Shown piece by piece: positions 25,153 to 37,201 of a stretch of DNA of 64,000 nt (the first letter of the stretch is position 1; every line of letters begins with the position of its first letter). This DNA comes from Sipunculus nudus (taxonomy: Eukaryota; Annelida; Sipuncula; Golfingiida; Sipunculidae). The position numbers and the translations under genes were made by a program. The DNA is taken from the NCBI GenBank assembly GCA_026874595.1, contig CM049318.1:34493956-34557955 (forward strand). The letters run 5' to 3'. A model generated the notes under the pieces. It was not told the origin of the DNA and did no database searches. It saw only the letters and a program-made list of their open reading frames with translations.

Positions 25153-25366
25153 GTTGGCTGGAGCCATTGTTGGACAGAATTGCCCAAAACAGAAAGCATG
25201 TTGTTTGTCCTCAGATTGATATCATAGATGCCACAAACTTCAGGTTCAGACTGCATGCTCCCAAAAAGCCAATTGTTGGTATCTTTACTTGGAACATGGC
25301 TTTTGATTGGAAGATTCTCAAAGCCAAGGAACGAGCTTTACTACCAAACAATACATTCCCACTAAG
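25153..25366 (+). CDS. GALNT: GALNT alternative exon 3B (catalytic cassette)
   Basis: 214 bases, exactly the length of 3A, with the same phases (two bases complete the Gly codon; ends AG). Encodes GWLEPLLDRIAQNRKHVV, CPQIDIID, VGIFTWNMAFDWK and a divergent tail ending TFPLR. The F-x-W-x3-F-x-W frame is kept but the GG before it is GI, and the middle (about residues 30-42) is unlike 3A. The reading frame is intact, which argues for purifying selection rather than decay. The acceptor lies in an array of TTTGATTGACAG copies with almost no pyrimidine tract; donor GTAGAA. Best explained as a mutually exclusive alternative to 3A and 3C. Confidence 0.93.
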
Positions 25367-25609
25367 GTAGAATGTTTAATATCAGCATGGGGGCAGCATG
25401 GGATAAATTATTAGGGACATTGAAGACAGCACTCTCATGGAAAAGAAATGAAGAAAATTTAAAAGGCACTGGGGACTTTTGTTTTTATTGCTAGCGGTTA
25501 AAGTGTGTTTAAGTTCTGCCTTAGCTGACTTAGCTGGTAAATTGAGTGGTATACCTTTCATCATTAACCACAGGTTGACAATCAGTTTTCATTTGGCACA
25601 TGTTGCTTT

Positions 25610-27060
25610 TTTAGCTCAGCTGACTATAAGTCATCTGAGCTATAGTCGTGGTCCATTGTCCGTCGTCCGTCCGTCTGTCCGTCCGTCAGTCCGTCCGTCC
25701 GTCCGTCCGTAGATGTGGCACGTTTTGAAACCGTAAGACCTAGGAATCCAAAATTCAGCATAATGTTAGATGTCCCCAAGATCTCCTACCAAGCTGAAAA
25801 CTGGGTCTTTGCGACTTCATTCCTTTGAGAAATTAAGGAAAAACCTCAGTTTTTTATTAAAAACCTATTTTCACACTTCAGGACTGCCTAATATCAAAAC
25901 CACTCATCTGTTTTTCCTCATATTTCCTATAAATAATCCTCTATATAATTCCTAGGTACATGCCAGAAATTAGGTCTGTATTATATAATTTAAAAAAGTT
26001 ATGGGCCCAAACATAATGCATTTTGTAAATAATCAGGAAAGAAATTTTATCACTTAACACAAAACTTGTTAAAGCTAAGCACTTTTTTTCCAGTAATATT
26101 ACTTTTATTAATCAAAATTAAATTGTATACCCAAAATTAGATCAAAATCTTTTAAATTTTTTAAAATATTGGCAAAAATAAAAAATTGGTACCTTAAATT
26201 TTGCCCAACTTTGATCATTTTTTGCTGTAACTGCTGTGGATTTAATTTTCACAGCATGTTTTTGTTAGCATTTCAACTGTTAACACCAAAAATTTGAAAC
26301 CAGGTGATCAAAAACTGTAGATTTTATACAAGTTTTCAAGCACCATGTCACATATTGCTAGTGTTATGCAGTTTGCTAGAGCTCAGCTCCCGAGCTTCAG
26401 CTCTAAGTTCCTTAAATTTGGCATACAGTTAGATTTCTCCAAAATCCCCTACCATGCCAAGAATTTGGTCACTAGGACTTAATTCCTTCGAGATATCAAT
26501 GAAAAACTTCATTTTTCCATTAAAAACTCATTGTTACACTTAAAGACTGCCTAATATCAAAACCACTGATCTGACTTTGATCATATATAATATACATATT
26601 TTTCTATACATTCACTATGCACATGCCAGAAATGATGTCAGTATTGTGTATTTTTTTCAAGTTATGGGCCCAAACATAATGCACTTTGTAAAAAATCAAG
26701 AAATATATTTACTCCCTTAACAAGGGCATTGCTGAAGCTAGAGATTTTATTGTCAGGGATGTAACATTATTTAATCAAGATTCAATTGAATACCCAAAAT
26801 TAGTTCTGAATTTTTCAAATTTTATAAGTTATTAGTATAAATATAAAATTAGTACCTTAAATTTTGCCCAACTGTGACCATGGCACGTTTGTTTCCTGAG
26901 AGCACTGTTGATATAATTTTCATATCATGCACACATAAGGATTTCAGCTTTTTAGTTTAGAAAGCTGAAAGAAATTGGCCAAATATTGTAGCTTTTATTA
27001 ATGTTTTTTATGAGACCCTGTCAGACTTTGGCTCTCTCCAGCCCCTCTTGAGTCACCTGT
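25610..27060 (+). repeat. CCGT-headed dispersed element with internal tandem duplication
   Basis: It begins TTAGCTCAGCTGACTATAAG with a (CCGT)n run (25656-25710). Two diverged units then follow (about 25735-26390 and 26395-27010), both containing 'gactgcctaatatcaaaaccact', 'ACATGCCAGAAAT', 'GTTATGGGCCCAAACATAAT' and 'ACCTTAAATTTTGCCCAACT'. A repeat type common in bivalve genomes. Confidence 0.65.
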
Positions 27061-28349
27061 ATGTTGACCTTGTTGACCTTTCATCAAATTATGCATGCTT
27101 GAGGCGAGAATCCAGGCAGCTTATGGCCAGCCACAGTTGATCCAGGTGTCCAACCCAATTCATCTAGTAGTTTTATCTAACAACATAACAATAAACAATA
27201 AATTCATAAATTTTTCTTGGTTTTTAATAACAAATTAAAGAAAAATAGAAAAGGAATTTGTTAGTTTATAATAACAGGAAATTAACTTGCAGTTACTGAT
27301 GATATAAGAATCTTGTATTGATGGGTAGAATGTCACATATTCCAAATAACACCATGCAGTCACCTATGGCATTTTTCAGTTCATTTTTAATGATAAAGAA
27401 GTAAATCATATTATTCATTACTAATCATTAGGGATTATATGAAGGAAATTAATGATAGACAAAGATGCAGTTGATAATATTAATCTAGATTCCTACTGTG
27501 TCTAGTGTGTACATTGATGTGAAATTAGTCCAAAATGAATTTTTTACAGTTATTTTTTAATATAAATAAAAGCCATAAAACCAGGTACTTATGATCATTA
27601 TTGAAATGTGTGAATTTTGTATATTCTGGATTCTCAAAATCATTGTTTGGTGAAAACTGAATAAATACCAGACATGGTGCAAATACTTTGTAATTGTATT
27701 TAAATACGAATATGATTATGTACTCCATTATAAAATTGCTTGCATAAAGAATGGGAATTCAGGTAAAAATGAAAGTATATGAATACTCTTGCAAATACTT
27801 TCAAAATGTATTCATGAATGCATTCATGAATATATTCTTTAATATTATTTTAATAATCATATCAGTTATATTTCATTTTAAAAAATCATATGATTCTCTT
27901 ATTATTTTTAATAAAAATTATATTTGGGACAATATTTGTAATTTTTTTAATAAATAGTTAAACTCTTATATTATATGTTCTGCTTATAAGTTATATGGCC
28001 AAGTCAAAATCTGTGTGACAATAGCACTCCATTTGTTAATAAAATAAATGAAATCAATCCTCTTCCCTGTCTCCAAAGATACTATCAAAATCATACATAC
28101 AACTCATAATACAGCTTATATTTATTACCACACAAATGTGCCTCATTTCTAAAAAATATTTTTTTATCATATTTAACAGCTGAGCGTCGTGACCCATAGG
28201 TCCCTTGTTCCCCCTTGCAGTCCATCTGTAAACTGGGTGCGTTTGAAATAAGAAAGTAAAACTATCGTTTTTGAGGAAACTTTTCACAAGACTTCTTGCT
28301 GGAAGTTCAGGTATGAATGATTTTGTAATATTTGTTTGACCAGCTGGAC

Positions 28350-28560
28350 AGTCAAGTAGTAACAAGCTTGGCTTTCTCCACTGGTGACCTGGGTTCTATT
28401 CCCGGTATGACTGTGACATTGGGTTATATTGGCCTAGCCAGGTTTGGTAGTTTTGTGCTCTCGGATTCTCTACCCCTATAGACTACTGAATGCCAGCATC
28501 TGAGCCATGGAGAATGCCTCTTACAACTATATGTATGATCCATGTTAAATAAATTAAGTT
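28350..28560 (+). mobile_element. tRNA-derived SINE, third type
   Basis: B-box-like CTGGGTTCTATTCCCGG near 28389, then TGCTCTCGGATTCTCTACCC and a terminal AAATAAATTAAG. Confidence 0.5.
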
Positions 28561-29269
28561 TTAAAAATTGGAAGCATATTTTATTCATTTTGCATCATAG
28601 CTACATTCATTTATGGGCCAGTGGTTTCATCTTAGCTTCTTTAGATGGAAATGTTTTCTTTGGTGAACCAGTAAAATGTTAAAACTCTGTTACAGTAGAC
28701 CAGTGATCCAACTAGAAATTTATCACAGGTCTTAATTTTAGAATTAAGTTTTGAAAAATAGGAGATATGGCTGTTTTAGTTGGTACATTTATTGCATAGA
28801 GATTTTAGACCAAATACACATTTCATTTTACTTTTGAAGTTGCATGAGATGAAGTTTCACTTTTCCTGTTTCAGACCAAGTCAGTTTTCAGTGTACCTGA
28901 AATTTGGTTTAAGGTCTTGGATTTTAAAATTAATTAAATTGTTCTGTCTGGGCACACTGCTAGTTTTATATGAATGTTCAAGTAAAGGGAATAAGTGAAG
29001 TGATGCTCTCTGAATCCTTGAAAGGATGGGTTTGATATGCACAGCTGCACAGAACATCATTCAGGAAAACTGAGCACCCTGGGCCAAGGGCCACCATTTT
29101 TCTCATGGAAGAATCCTTCATCAGTCTTTACAGCATTTACTAACAGTTTTCAGATGGCCAGTGCCTGTGGATACAATAACAACCTTCTGCGTAGCAGGCA
29201 TGGAGGAATTTTTACTGACTTAAAGGATTTTTCTTTTATTCTTATTTTTTGTTTCCTCTAATTCCACAG

Positions 29270-29471
29270 GTTGGCTGGAGCCATTGCTGGAAAGGATAGC
29301 AAAGAATCGCAGCATTGTAGTGTGCCCTCAAATTGATATTCTAAAGGATGAGAATTTTGAATATGTCAAACACGGCAGAATAAAGGGCATATTTGACTGG
29401 GGGATGGTTTTTAGATGGAAATCTCTCACTAACCAAGAACTAGCTGTCAGAAAAAACTGGGAGCCAATCAG
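29270..29471 (+). CDS. GALNT: GALNT alternative exon 3C (catalytic cassette)
   Basis: 202 bases (four codons fewer than 3A and 3B, frame preserved) with the same entry and exit phases. Encodes GWLEPLLERIAKNRSIVV, CPQIDILKDENFEY, GIFDWGMVFRWK and a tail ending NWEPIR. Over the first 30 residues it matches 3B at about 21 positions and 3A at about 18, so 3B and 3C are probably the younger pair. Its acceptor has the strongest pyrimidine tract of the three (TTTTTTGTTTCCTCTAATTC before CACAG), so 3C may be the default choice; donor GTACAG. Confidence 0.93.
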
Positions 29472-30363
29472 GTACAGATCTGAGCTAGCCTCCAGGCAGA
29501 TTCAAAACTAACCTCCATGCAGTGCTGTTGTTACAGGCGGAGATGCCATGGGGTCATGTTTGTACATTTGGAATTTATCTGTTTTTGCTGATTATTTCAA
29601 AACTATCTTCTTGGGATCAAAATATGTACTTTTGTGTTTATTTCAATAGATTTTATAAGAGAATAAAAATTTTATTTTTAAAGGCACTTACAAAATTTGA
29701 ATTTATGGACAGTTACATATAATATGATTTAAGTGATATCCTACTAAGCCCAAGAAACCTGGTGTTTACATTGGCTGACAGTATAACTTCTCTATAGAAG
29801 CTTTTATCATAATAGAAACATTTGTATGTAACATAATGCAGTTTTCATATTTGCAGCATATTTGCAAAAGCTTAAGTTTTTTACATTCATTTGAAAAAGA
29901 AGAACAATTTTATATTGTACTAGTTATAGACTGAACATTTATTTTGAAATATTTAATATATTCAAAATTTTAAGTATTGCCATGTAAATATTGGAGTACC
30001 TGTCCACTATTTGCAGATTGCTATTAGAAATTAATATAAAAATTGGTAAAATAAAAGTAGTTTCATCATTGGGATAGTCAGTCCACCTGTGTAGACAGCA
30101 CTGCTGGTAGGTTGACAGCTATATAGGCTGTTTACTGTTGTGGACACCGTCTACTTTCTGTCTCTGAAGGCCTGATATAGCGCTCTCTGTCTCTGCCTAT
30201 GTCACTTTGAACCACACAAGTTTTCTGTGTTAGGCATGATTCTGAACTCTGCACCAATTACCTCTCAGTGTTCTTGGCGATGTTCACTAGTTGTTCTGAT
30301 TGTGTGTTTCAAACCCTTAATAAACCTCAAATATACATTCTAAGGAATTCAAGCCTCCATCAT

Positions 30364-30409
30364 GGGGGGGGGGGGGGGGGGCGGGGGGGGGGGGGGGGGG
30401 GGGGGGGGG
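30364..30409. repeat. Poly-G tract
   Basis: 46 bases of G with a single C at 30382; a strong potential G-quadruplex site about 0.9 kb after exon 3C. Length may be affected by sequencing. Confidence 0.9.
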
Positions 30410-31458
30410 AGAGGTCTGTATTGTTGGATGCTTTCAAAATCATGGTTATGTTCACTTATTGGACTAATATTCCCAGGTTCATTTGTACAGGAGTGAATGT
30501 ACAATTGTGAATATTCCTTGATGTCATATTTCCAAATTCCAAAATCCTAGATCAACCCCATTATTGGATATTTATCAGAAAAGTACATGGAAATAAAATA
30601 TGTGATAAAATGTGTGAAGCCTGCATGACTGTGGTATAACATAAGAAATACCAAATACCACTGGAGGGTGTCCGTCTTCTGCTAATGCATAGCGCCATAC
30701 CATTGCTTCAGGGAGCTTCTGGTGTACCAGATTTATTTTGTTATAATATTGATATCACAGATGCTTCCATTAGATAGGAACCTGAATTCTGTAGTTATGA
30801 ATTACCTATTAATCATGTGGGTTACTGGTACATTACAATCAATCTTGAGCTACCGCCTTGCTTGTATGTGCCGAGTCAGCAATTATTAATTAGATTCAGA
30901 TGATTATGACATATACATCAGTAGAAAAATAGATTTAGGATGGTTATTATGGCATTGCCTGAAGCTTCATTCACATCAGCTGCAAATTGTTAATTTAAGG
31001 TTTTATATATGTTTTATAATGAAACCAGCATTGAAGAAAATTAGATTTGTTATCACCAATGAATATTTATATTTACAAGCATGAAGGTACCATTAGTTTG
31101 TGATTAGTCTTTGGTATCTGGTTGCTTTTATTGGAATCATGTAATTCACTTTAATTAAAGAAGTAAATTAGGCCATTAATATTAATTTTAATTAATGGGG
31201 CACTCGGTTACAAGACCCAAGTCTCATTTTTCTACACTCTATCATCTTATCGTGTTCTATTGCATGTTCTCCCTGACATATGTATATTTCAGATGCTTAT
31301 GTTACCTTGTCTATATGCTGCTAATATGTCTGTAAATTTTTTTTTCAATCCTATTATTATAAAAGGTGTTCCAGTCTTTAGGCAAAACAAACAGTGCAAA
31401 GTAGCTAGTGGAGGGTTGTCAAATGATGGCTTTGTTTGTTTTGAGAAAATTATGTATA

Positions 31459-31552
31459 CAGTGAAATCTTACCAGATGACCACTCGGCTATTGTGACCAC
31501 CCCTCTTACATGAACACTTCAGCTGGTCCCACATGTTAGCCAGATATCACTG
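31459..31552. mobile_element. TA-flanked MITE, copy 3 (94 bp)
   Basis: CAGTGAAATCTTACCAGATG to GCCAGATATCACTG with TA on both sides; interior 'gaccacccctcttacatg'. Confidence 0.65.
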
Positions 31553-31599
31553 TACACCACAAAATATACAATGTACTACAATCCATAGCCAGATAAAGA

Positions 31600-32290
31600 A
31601 GACAGATAAAAAAGTACACACAGAAAAAAAGAATAAAATTATGAATCTGAAACATGAGGAAACTTAAAAAGATTTAAAAACCCAGAAAAGAGAGAGCTGT
31701 GCAATACATAAAAGGATTATTGATCTTGGCTGGATTGAGATTACAGAAAACTGAACAAAATACTCAGACAAAGGAAACTGAATAAAACAGGCATACAGAG
31801 AAAATGAATGAAAGAAAGCTGGACTAAATCAGCAAGAGAAGTGCATCATACAAACCTGAATCTGAACAACACAAAGTGAGACATACAAAACAGCAAACAC
31901 AACCTACAGAAAAAGGGAAACAAAATAAAGGTACAAATCAAAGAAAACAAGAGAAACAAGAACAAAACAAAGGCAGACAAAAGAAACTAAACTGTAGTAT
32001 AAAGCCAGACAAAATGAAACTGCAAAGTGTAATCAAGCAAAAGAAAACTGAACACAGTCTGACAAAAGAAGGGGAAAAAAAAACATGAACAAAGGGAGCT
32101 GAACAAAAAGTTTGACAAAGAAAACTGAACAAAAGAAATCAGAACACAGAAAATAAAACAAAGTAAACAAGACAAAGAACACTGAACAAAAACAAAGCTG
32201 GACAAAAGGAAATTGGACAGAATGAATCTGAAAATAACAAAACCATGATATCTCAAAACTGAGAAGAAGATAAATGAACAAACAGATCTG
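31600..32290. repeat. A-rich, C/T-poor degenerate minisatellite
   Basis: About 700 bases built of drifting 'gaaactgaacaaaag' and 'ctggacaaaag' units (for example 31748, 31780, 32045, 32100, 32125, 32180). Open frames on both strands (Lys/Gln-rich and Phe/Cys/Ser-rich) are by-products of composition. Confidence 0.7.
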
Positions 32291-34247
32291 GACAAGCTAA
32301 GGTGATGCAGTATTAGGACCAGAAAAATCACTCGGAATGAATAAGATAACTTTATAGGCACTGCCAATCAGAATGTCAGTTTGGTCTGGCACATGTGCCA
32401 TAATATAAACTGTTTATTGTCTGTTCTACAAAGGGATACCTACTGAAATGTGGCAATATTCTTATAAGCTGAAAGATCAGTTTAAAAAAGAAGTTGCATT
32501 CAAGAAATGAAGCACATGCCTAATTGACTAGAATCAAGTAATTGAAAAACTGGTATGTTGCAAAGAGGTAAAGAAACTGTTAAAGGTTGATGCCTTAAAT
32601 GTTTGGTGTCATAAATATTCTAAAAATGCAACTGTTAAAGTAGGTTTGGGTACACATGAATGGGCAATACCGTCTCACCTAGTCAAAGTATTTAGGTTTG
32701 ATATATAAATTCATCATCTCATATTTGGTCTATATTACTACCTCTTTCACTGCGCTCCTCTCTTTAGCTATGATATGATTGCCAGATTTTGATGGGCACC
32801 CCTTTGTTTGACAGACTTTATAATTATCTGAATAATGCACCATCAGATTTCTGCATTTACTTTATGTTCTGTGTGCTTGTGCATTCCACTCTTCTTTAAT
32901 GTCACTATCTCACACATCTTACTCTTTGTACTTCTGTTGCTTTTTTGATATTTGATTTTGTACAGCAAAATGCACTCATGAATATTCATATATATATTCA
33001 TTGGTTTGCATTTAATCCTAAGTATATCATGAGTTTCATTTATCAAACCACAGTTGTTTTTTGTTTATTGTGGATAAAAATGACTCTGACTCCACAGTAA
33101 AGATGCCTTTTTTCTCAGTCCAGAGGTATATTCTTAATGTATGTATATATATATATATGTATGTATGTATTATTTTTGTATATTATTTATTTTTTTCCAC
33201 ATGAACTACATCATTACTTATGCATGCACATACATCACAACATAAAATCAGTTATTCACGGGACACACTGTTTATGACCAAATTCTTTTGATTTAATGTA
33301 GATTCCATTAACCATTATTTGTCACCAAAGAGTTCATGTGAACAATATAAGTTAATGTGCAGCATGAGAACTGATAATTTTAAAATGTTTCTTAATTAAT
33401 TAAACTATTGATGTGTCTAAAACTATCCAGTGATACACCGCCTTACATATTACACAACAGTAACCCTATATGACCTGTGTCAGCAAAAATGATGTCATTG
33501 TTCCCACAGGGTGCACTCAGGGTTTTAAGTTAATTGCAGATATTTCATCCAAACATTAACCACAGTTATTGACTAACAGAAGTCAGTTTTGTCATACATG
33601 TATTGACCATCAGATCTCGCATTTCAGCTTATTCTTGGTAAAGTTACCCATAATTAAATTACCTGTATGTAATGTTAGTAATTTGGTGAAATGTTTTAGC
33701 TGTTAAAATCATTTGTACTTTTATTTGTATATTTATACAGAGGAATGTAGAGTGAATGTCTATTCCGGATTGAAATCAATGTATTTATATGCACTAAAAG
33801 TGCAGGGTCACTGTCCTGTGCATCTCTCTTCAACATATGTTTAATATTGAATAAACTGTAGTGCTAATATATCAGGATGTTCTTAAAAAGCATTTAGGTT
33901 ATTATCAAGAGCCTTTTTTTGTAGTGTTGGTTATAGATTTTGACCAGATGTTAAAAAAAAAACAGGCTAAAATTTTGGGCCATGAGTATGAGAGCAGCTG
34001 ATAATACAAGATCATAAAAAACTGACTTTACCTAAAATGAAGTAAAAAGGCTTGCTTTTATGTTCATTGAGTGTTCTTAAGATGGTTTTTTACTTTAAAT
34101 TGTGTAAAAGACTTTATTTAAGTGAGATTGTATTTAATTTTTATCAATAAGCAGGTATTATAACAGTGTTTGATGATTTTCTTATTCTAAGTCACCTTCT
34201 TTGGCTCTGCAGGTATTATTTCAATGCTTGTCAATTTCTTATTCCAG

Positions 34248-34365
34248 GTCACCCACTATGGCTGGTGGTTTGTTCTCCATCAGCAGAGAATACTTTGAAT
34301 ACCTCGGGACATACGACCCAGGGATGGATATCTGGGGTGGAGAAAATCTTGAGCTCTCATTTAGG
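34248..34365 (+). CDS. GALNT: GALNT exon 4: MAGGLFSI and WGGEN segment
   Basis: 118 bases, acceptor TTCTTATTCCAG, donor GTATGG. One base completes the Arg begun by any exon 3 cassette. Then [46 protein letters not shown] and DIWGGEN(L/I)E(L/I)SFR form the Gal/GalNAc-transferase motif that contacts donor and acceptor sugars. Ends on a complete codon. Confidence 0.96.
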
Positions 34366-35299
34366 GTATGGTATTGTTTGAAGCTTAATAACAGTAATGT
34401 TAAATTTGATTTCACCATCAGTCCCTACTCTCTCACTGTACTGTCTTTAACTCATCTTATATCATCTGGTTCCTCTTGGAAATGAATACTTGTGCTTATC
34501 AGGCTCGAATTAGTCTCCGCCTTATGTCACATAGCCAGTCCTTAACTAAAAGGTTATTTTTACCTGACTTCAGAAAGAGGTTAAATAATTACCCTAGGGG
34601 TCACACTACTGGTGAACCAGGTGGGGGTAATTATTATTCAAACCCTCTTTCCATCCCGGATGAGCCCCCATTTTATCATGTGGACAGACCCTAAACATAA
34701 AGTCATTTTAATCATTGGGAAATAGAGTAGGGATATTCCTTGATTTGAATCCAAATTTGTGGCAAACTAGTTCAGTGTTCCAACTACTTTACCAAACGTC
34801 AATGGCAGGACAGGTCAGCCTTTTTCTGTACCTGTAACACATAACAAATACTACACATAGCACATATTGCTATGCATGTCTTTTTTGTTGAACATTATTT
34901 AAATCAATCACTATCCAGCTCAGATATTCCTATTTTAATTTGATAAAATTGGAATTATCTTTTAATAGATATGTGATACATAGATTTATAACAAAATTTA
35001 GATTAATTATATGATTAATATATTTGTTATATTAAATTGTATCATATTTTATTACATAATATAAAGCTAGCAAATTAGCCTATAATTTTTTTTGCAAATT
35101 ATATTATTTTTTTTAACAAATTAGAATGTTTTATCAACATAGAACATTTTAGTATATATTGTGTTAAAATATCATATGAAATGGTAGAGTATATTACATC
35201 TTAAGTTATTTTATGGATGCCTTGGTTCCATTGCTGTTATGTGTATCATTCGGCATCAATTTTTGTTTCACTATAAGAATGGATTTTTTTCCATTTCAG

Positions 35300-35485
35300 A
35301 TATGGATGTGTGGAGGCACATTAGAGATTATACCATGTTCTCATGTGGGGCATATATTTAGAAAAAGGAGTCCATATTCGTGGAAGACGGGGGTGAACGT
35401 TGTGAAGAAAAATTCTGTGCGAGTAGCTGAAGTGTGGATGGATGATTATAAAAATTATTATTATGAACGTTTTAACCATGAATTA
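35300..35485 (+). CDS. GALNT: GALNT exon 5: SHVGH metal-site His and flexible-loop region
   Basis: 186 bases, phase 0 on both sides, acceptor TTCCATTTCAG, donor GTAAGT. Encodes [20 protein letters not shown], then [19 protein letters not shown] and [18 protein letters not shown]. The last His of SHVGH (35351-35353) is the third metal ligand in this family; the RK.SPY.. segment corresponds to the mobile loop that closes over UDP-GalNAc. Confidence 0.96.
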
Positions 35486-36169
35486 GTAAGTGTACTTCTG
35501 CATATGTTGTGGGTCATTTATGTGCAATATTTTATATCATCAAGTCTGTAATCTGTTTTCGTTACCTCAGTAACAGTAAAACATGCCTGTGGTTTTGTAG
35601 TGTTTTACTTGTACAATCTAAAAATGTACAGCTAAAAGTTTTTTCTTTTACAAAATGAGTAATGGTAATTTGCCTCCAATAGTTGAAGATGAAACTCTCC
35701 GGCAGTGAATGAAGCATTTGGTTTATCTGAATGATACTTTAAAAACATTCAAGATATCAACTAGAATCAATGTGCTGAAACTATGGTCATACCATGTCTA
35801 CATAACCTGTCTAAAACCTTTGTTGTCACACTAAATGTTTGTCATCTTAGAATTTACTAATAATTTATTACTTTTGTTAATGATGTAATTTGAGTGTTTT
35901 AATCTTAAACAACCTTTTAATCTCAAACCACCATCTTAGACAGGGAACACATTATAGGATCCTTTTCACATTATCAAAGTAATATAGAAATGAAAAAGGC
36001 AACTTGTCGATGTTGTAATTTTACTCAACCTTGCATTTAGCATAATAACATTGATTAAATTAAGTAAAGTAATATCTGCTACAACTTCAAGGTGTTACTA
36101 GTATATAGTAAAATTTTATGTAAATGTGCAAGAAAAACTCACATTTATGCATACTTGATGTTGTTTCAG

Positions 36170-36298
36170 GGTGATTATGGTGATGTATCTGCAAGAAAAC
36201 AGTTACGGAAACGATTAAAGTGTAAATCATTTAAGTGGTACATATCAAATGTTTATCCTGATTTATTTATACCGGGGGATGCCTTAGCATCAGGGGAG
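36170..36298 (+). CDS. GALNT: GALNT exon 6: end of catalytic domain and linker
   Basis: 129 bases (43 codons), phase 0, acceptor TTGTTTCAG, donor GTAAGT. Encodes [40 protein letters not shown] and SGE. The YGD.S.R..LR..L.CK.F.WYL.N.YP pattern is the standard end of the GALNT catalytic domain before the lectin domain. The next exon (7A or 7B) starts VRN, giving the usual GE-(V/I)RN junction. Confidence 0.96.
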
Positions 36299-36677
36299 GT
36301 AAGTCAACTTTATATTTACTGTATTAAAGGCACCTATTCACCTGAATTAATTGTAGAGTTTATATGATTCCTGGCTACATATTGATGAAGTGTAGTTTAT
36401 TCCCACTAAGGAAGTTTTCCGTAACACTGCTGTGATGGCAGCATGAGGTTGTGTATCTACAAGCTGTTTGTAAACATTGTACATATGCCCATGTTGACAA
36501 ATACAAAAATCATGTGACCTGTGGTCAGTAATCCTTCAATAATTCATGTATTGATAAAATGTGTTTAATGTGTACATGTTTTCATGAATATTAAGTTTGA
36601 CTTACATTAACTCTGTAATTTTGCAGGATTTGTTCTCTTTAAATATGCTATAATTTTTAGTAATTTTCAACTTTTAG

Positions 36678-36788
36678 GTCAGGAATAAGCATCTTCCAAA
36701 ATGCCTGGATAGTCCAGTGGACAAGCTTTCAGTGAAAGCCAACAGCCCTATCAATATTTGGCCCTGTCATAACATGGGTGGCAACCAG
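36678..36788 (+). CDS. GALNT: GALNT alternative exon 7A: lectin alpha repeat, version A
   Basis: 111 bases (37 codons), phase 0 at both ends, acceptor TTCAACTTTTAG, donor GTACTG. Encodes VRNKHLPKCLDSPVDKLS, then NIWPCHNMGGNQ; joined to exon 8 it completes the QYW of the ricin-type QxW motif. CLD and CHN.GGNQ are the carbohydrate-pocket signature of the alpha repeat. Its homologue 7B lies 4.2 kb downstream with identical phases, so the two look like alternatives. Confidence 0.9.
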
Positions 36789-37201
36789 GTACTGCTAGGG
36801 CTACCTGCCGGGCAAAAAGTGTACTAACCACATCCTCTCCATTGTTTCATAGGTCACACTGGGGCTGGTTAAAGTCATTGTTGATGCTGTTAACTCATGT
36901 TACAGAGTGTGGGTTAGAAGAACGCAGTCCTAAAAAATACGAACCTCTCTTTTGGAAAAAAAAAAATATATAGAACTTGCTGTTGAAATTCTCAAGCTTT
37001 CATTGCAAAATATTTGTGTCTTCGTTTCAGAGTAAGAAATTAATAATTATGACCAATGTTATCAGGACCCATCTTTCCATATTTAGATCACTTTTGTCAT
37101 TCTGTTGTTGTACAGCCTTTACTGTCATGTTTATGCCATACACATCTGATACATTCCAAACATGAAATTTCTTACAAAAATACTAAAAAAAAGTTTGGTA
37201 A

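Larger units (their letters stand above)
25367..29269. other. Intron between GALNT cassettes 3B and 3C
   Basis: 3.9 kb: the CCGT-headed element, AT-rich DNA, a reverse fragment of the 'cgctcagctg' repeat (28180-28215) and a SINE (28350-28560). No further copy of the GWLEP exon was found here. Confidence 0.8.
29472..34247. other. Intron between GALNT cassette 3C and exon 4
   Basis: 4.8 kb: poly-G tract, a small MITE, an A-rich purine tract and a TATG/TA microsatellite near 33139-33170. No coding sequence recognised. Confidence 0.8.

Noticed and set aside
31876-32367. Lys/Gln-rich + frame and Phe/Cys-rich - frames up to 126 codons
   Set aside because: Composition artefacts of the A-rich minisatellite.
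34476-34694. 72-codon open frame after exon 4
   Set aside because: Not similar to any GALNT part, lies in an intron between phase-matched exons; no family recognised.
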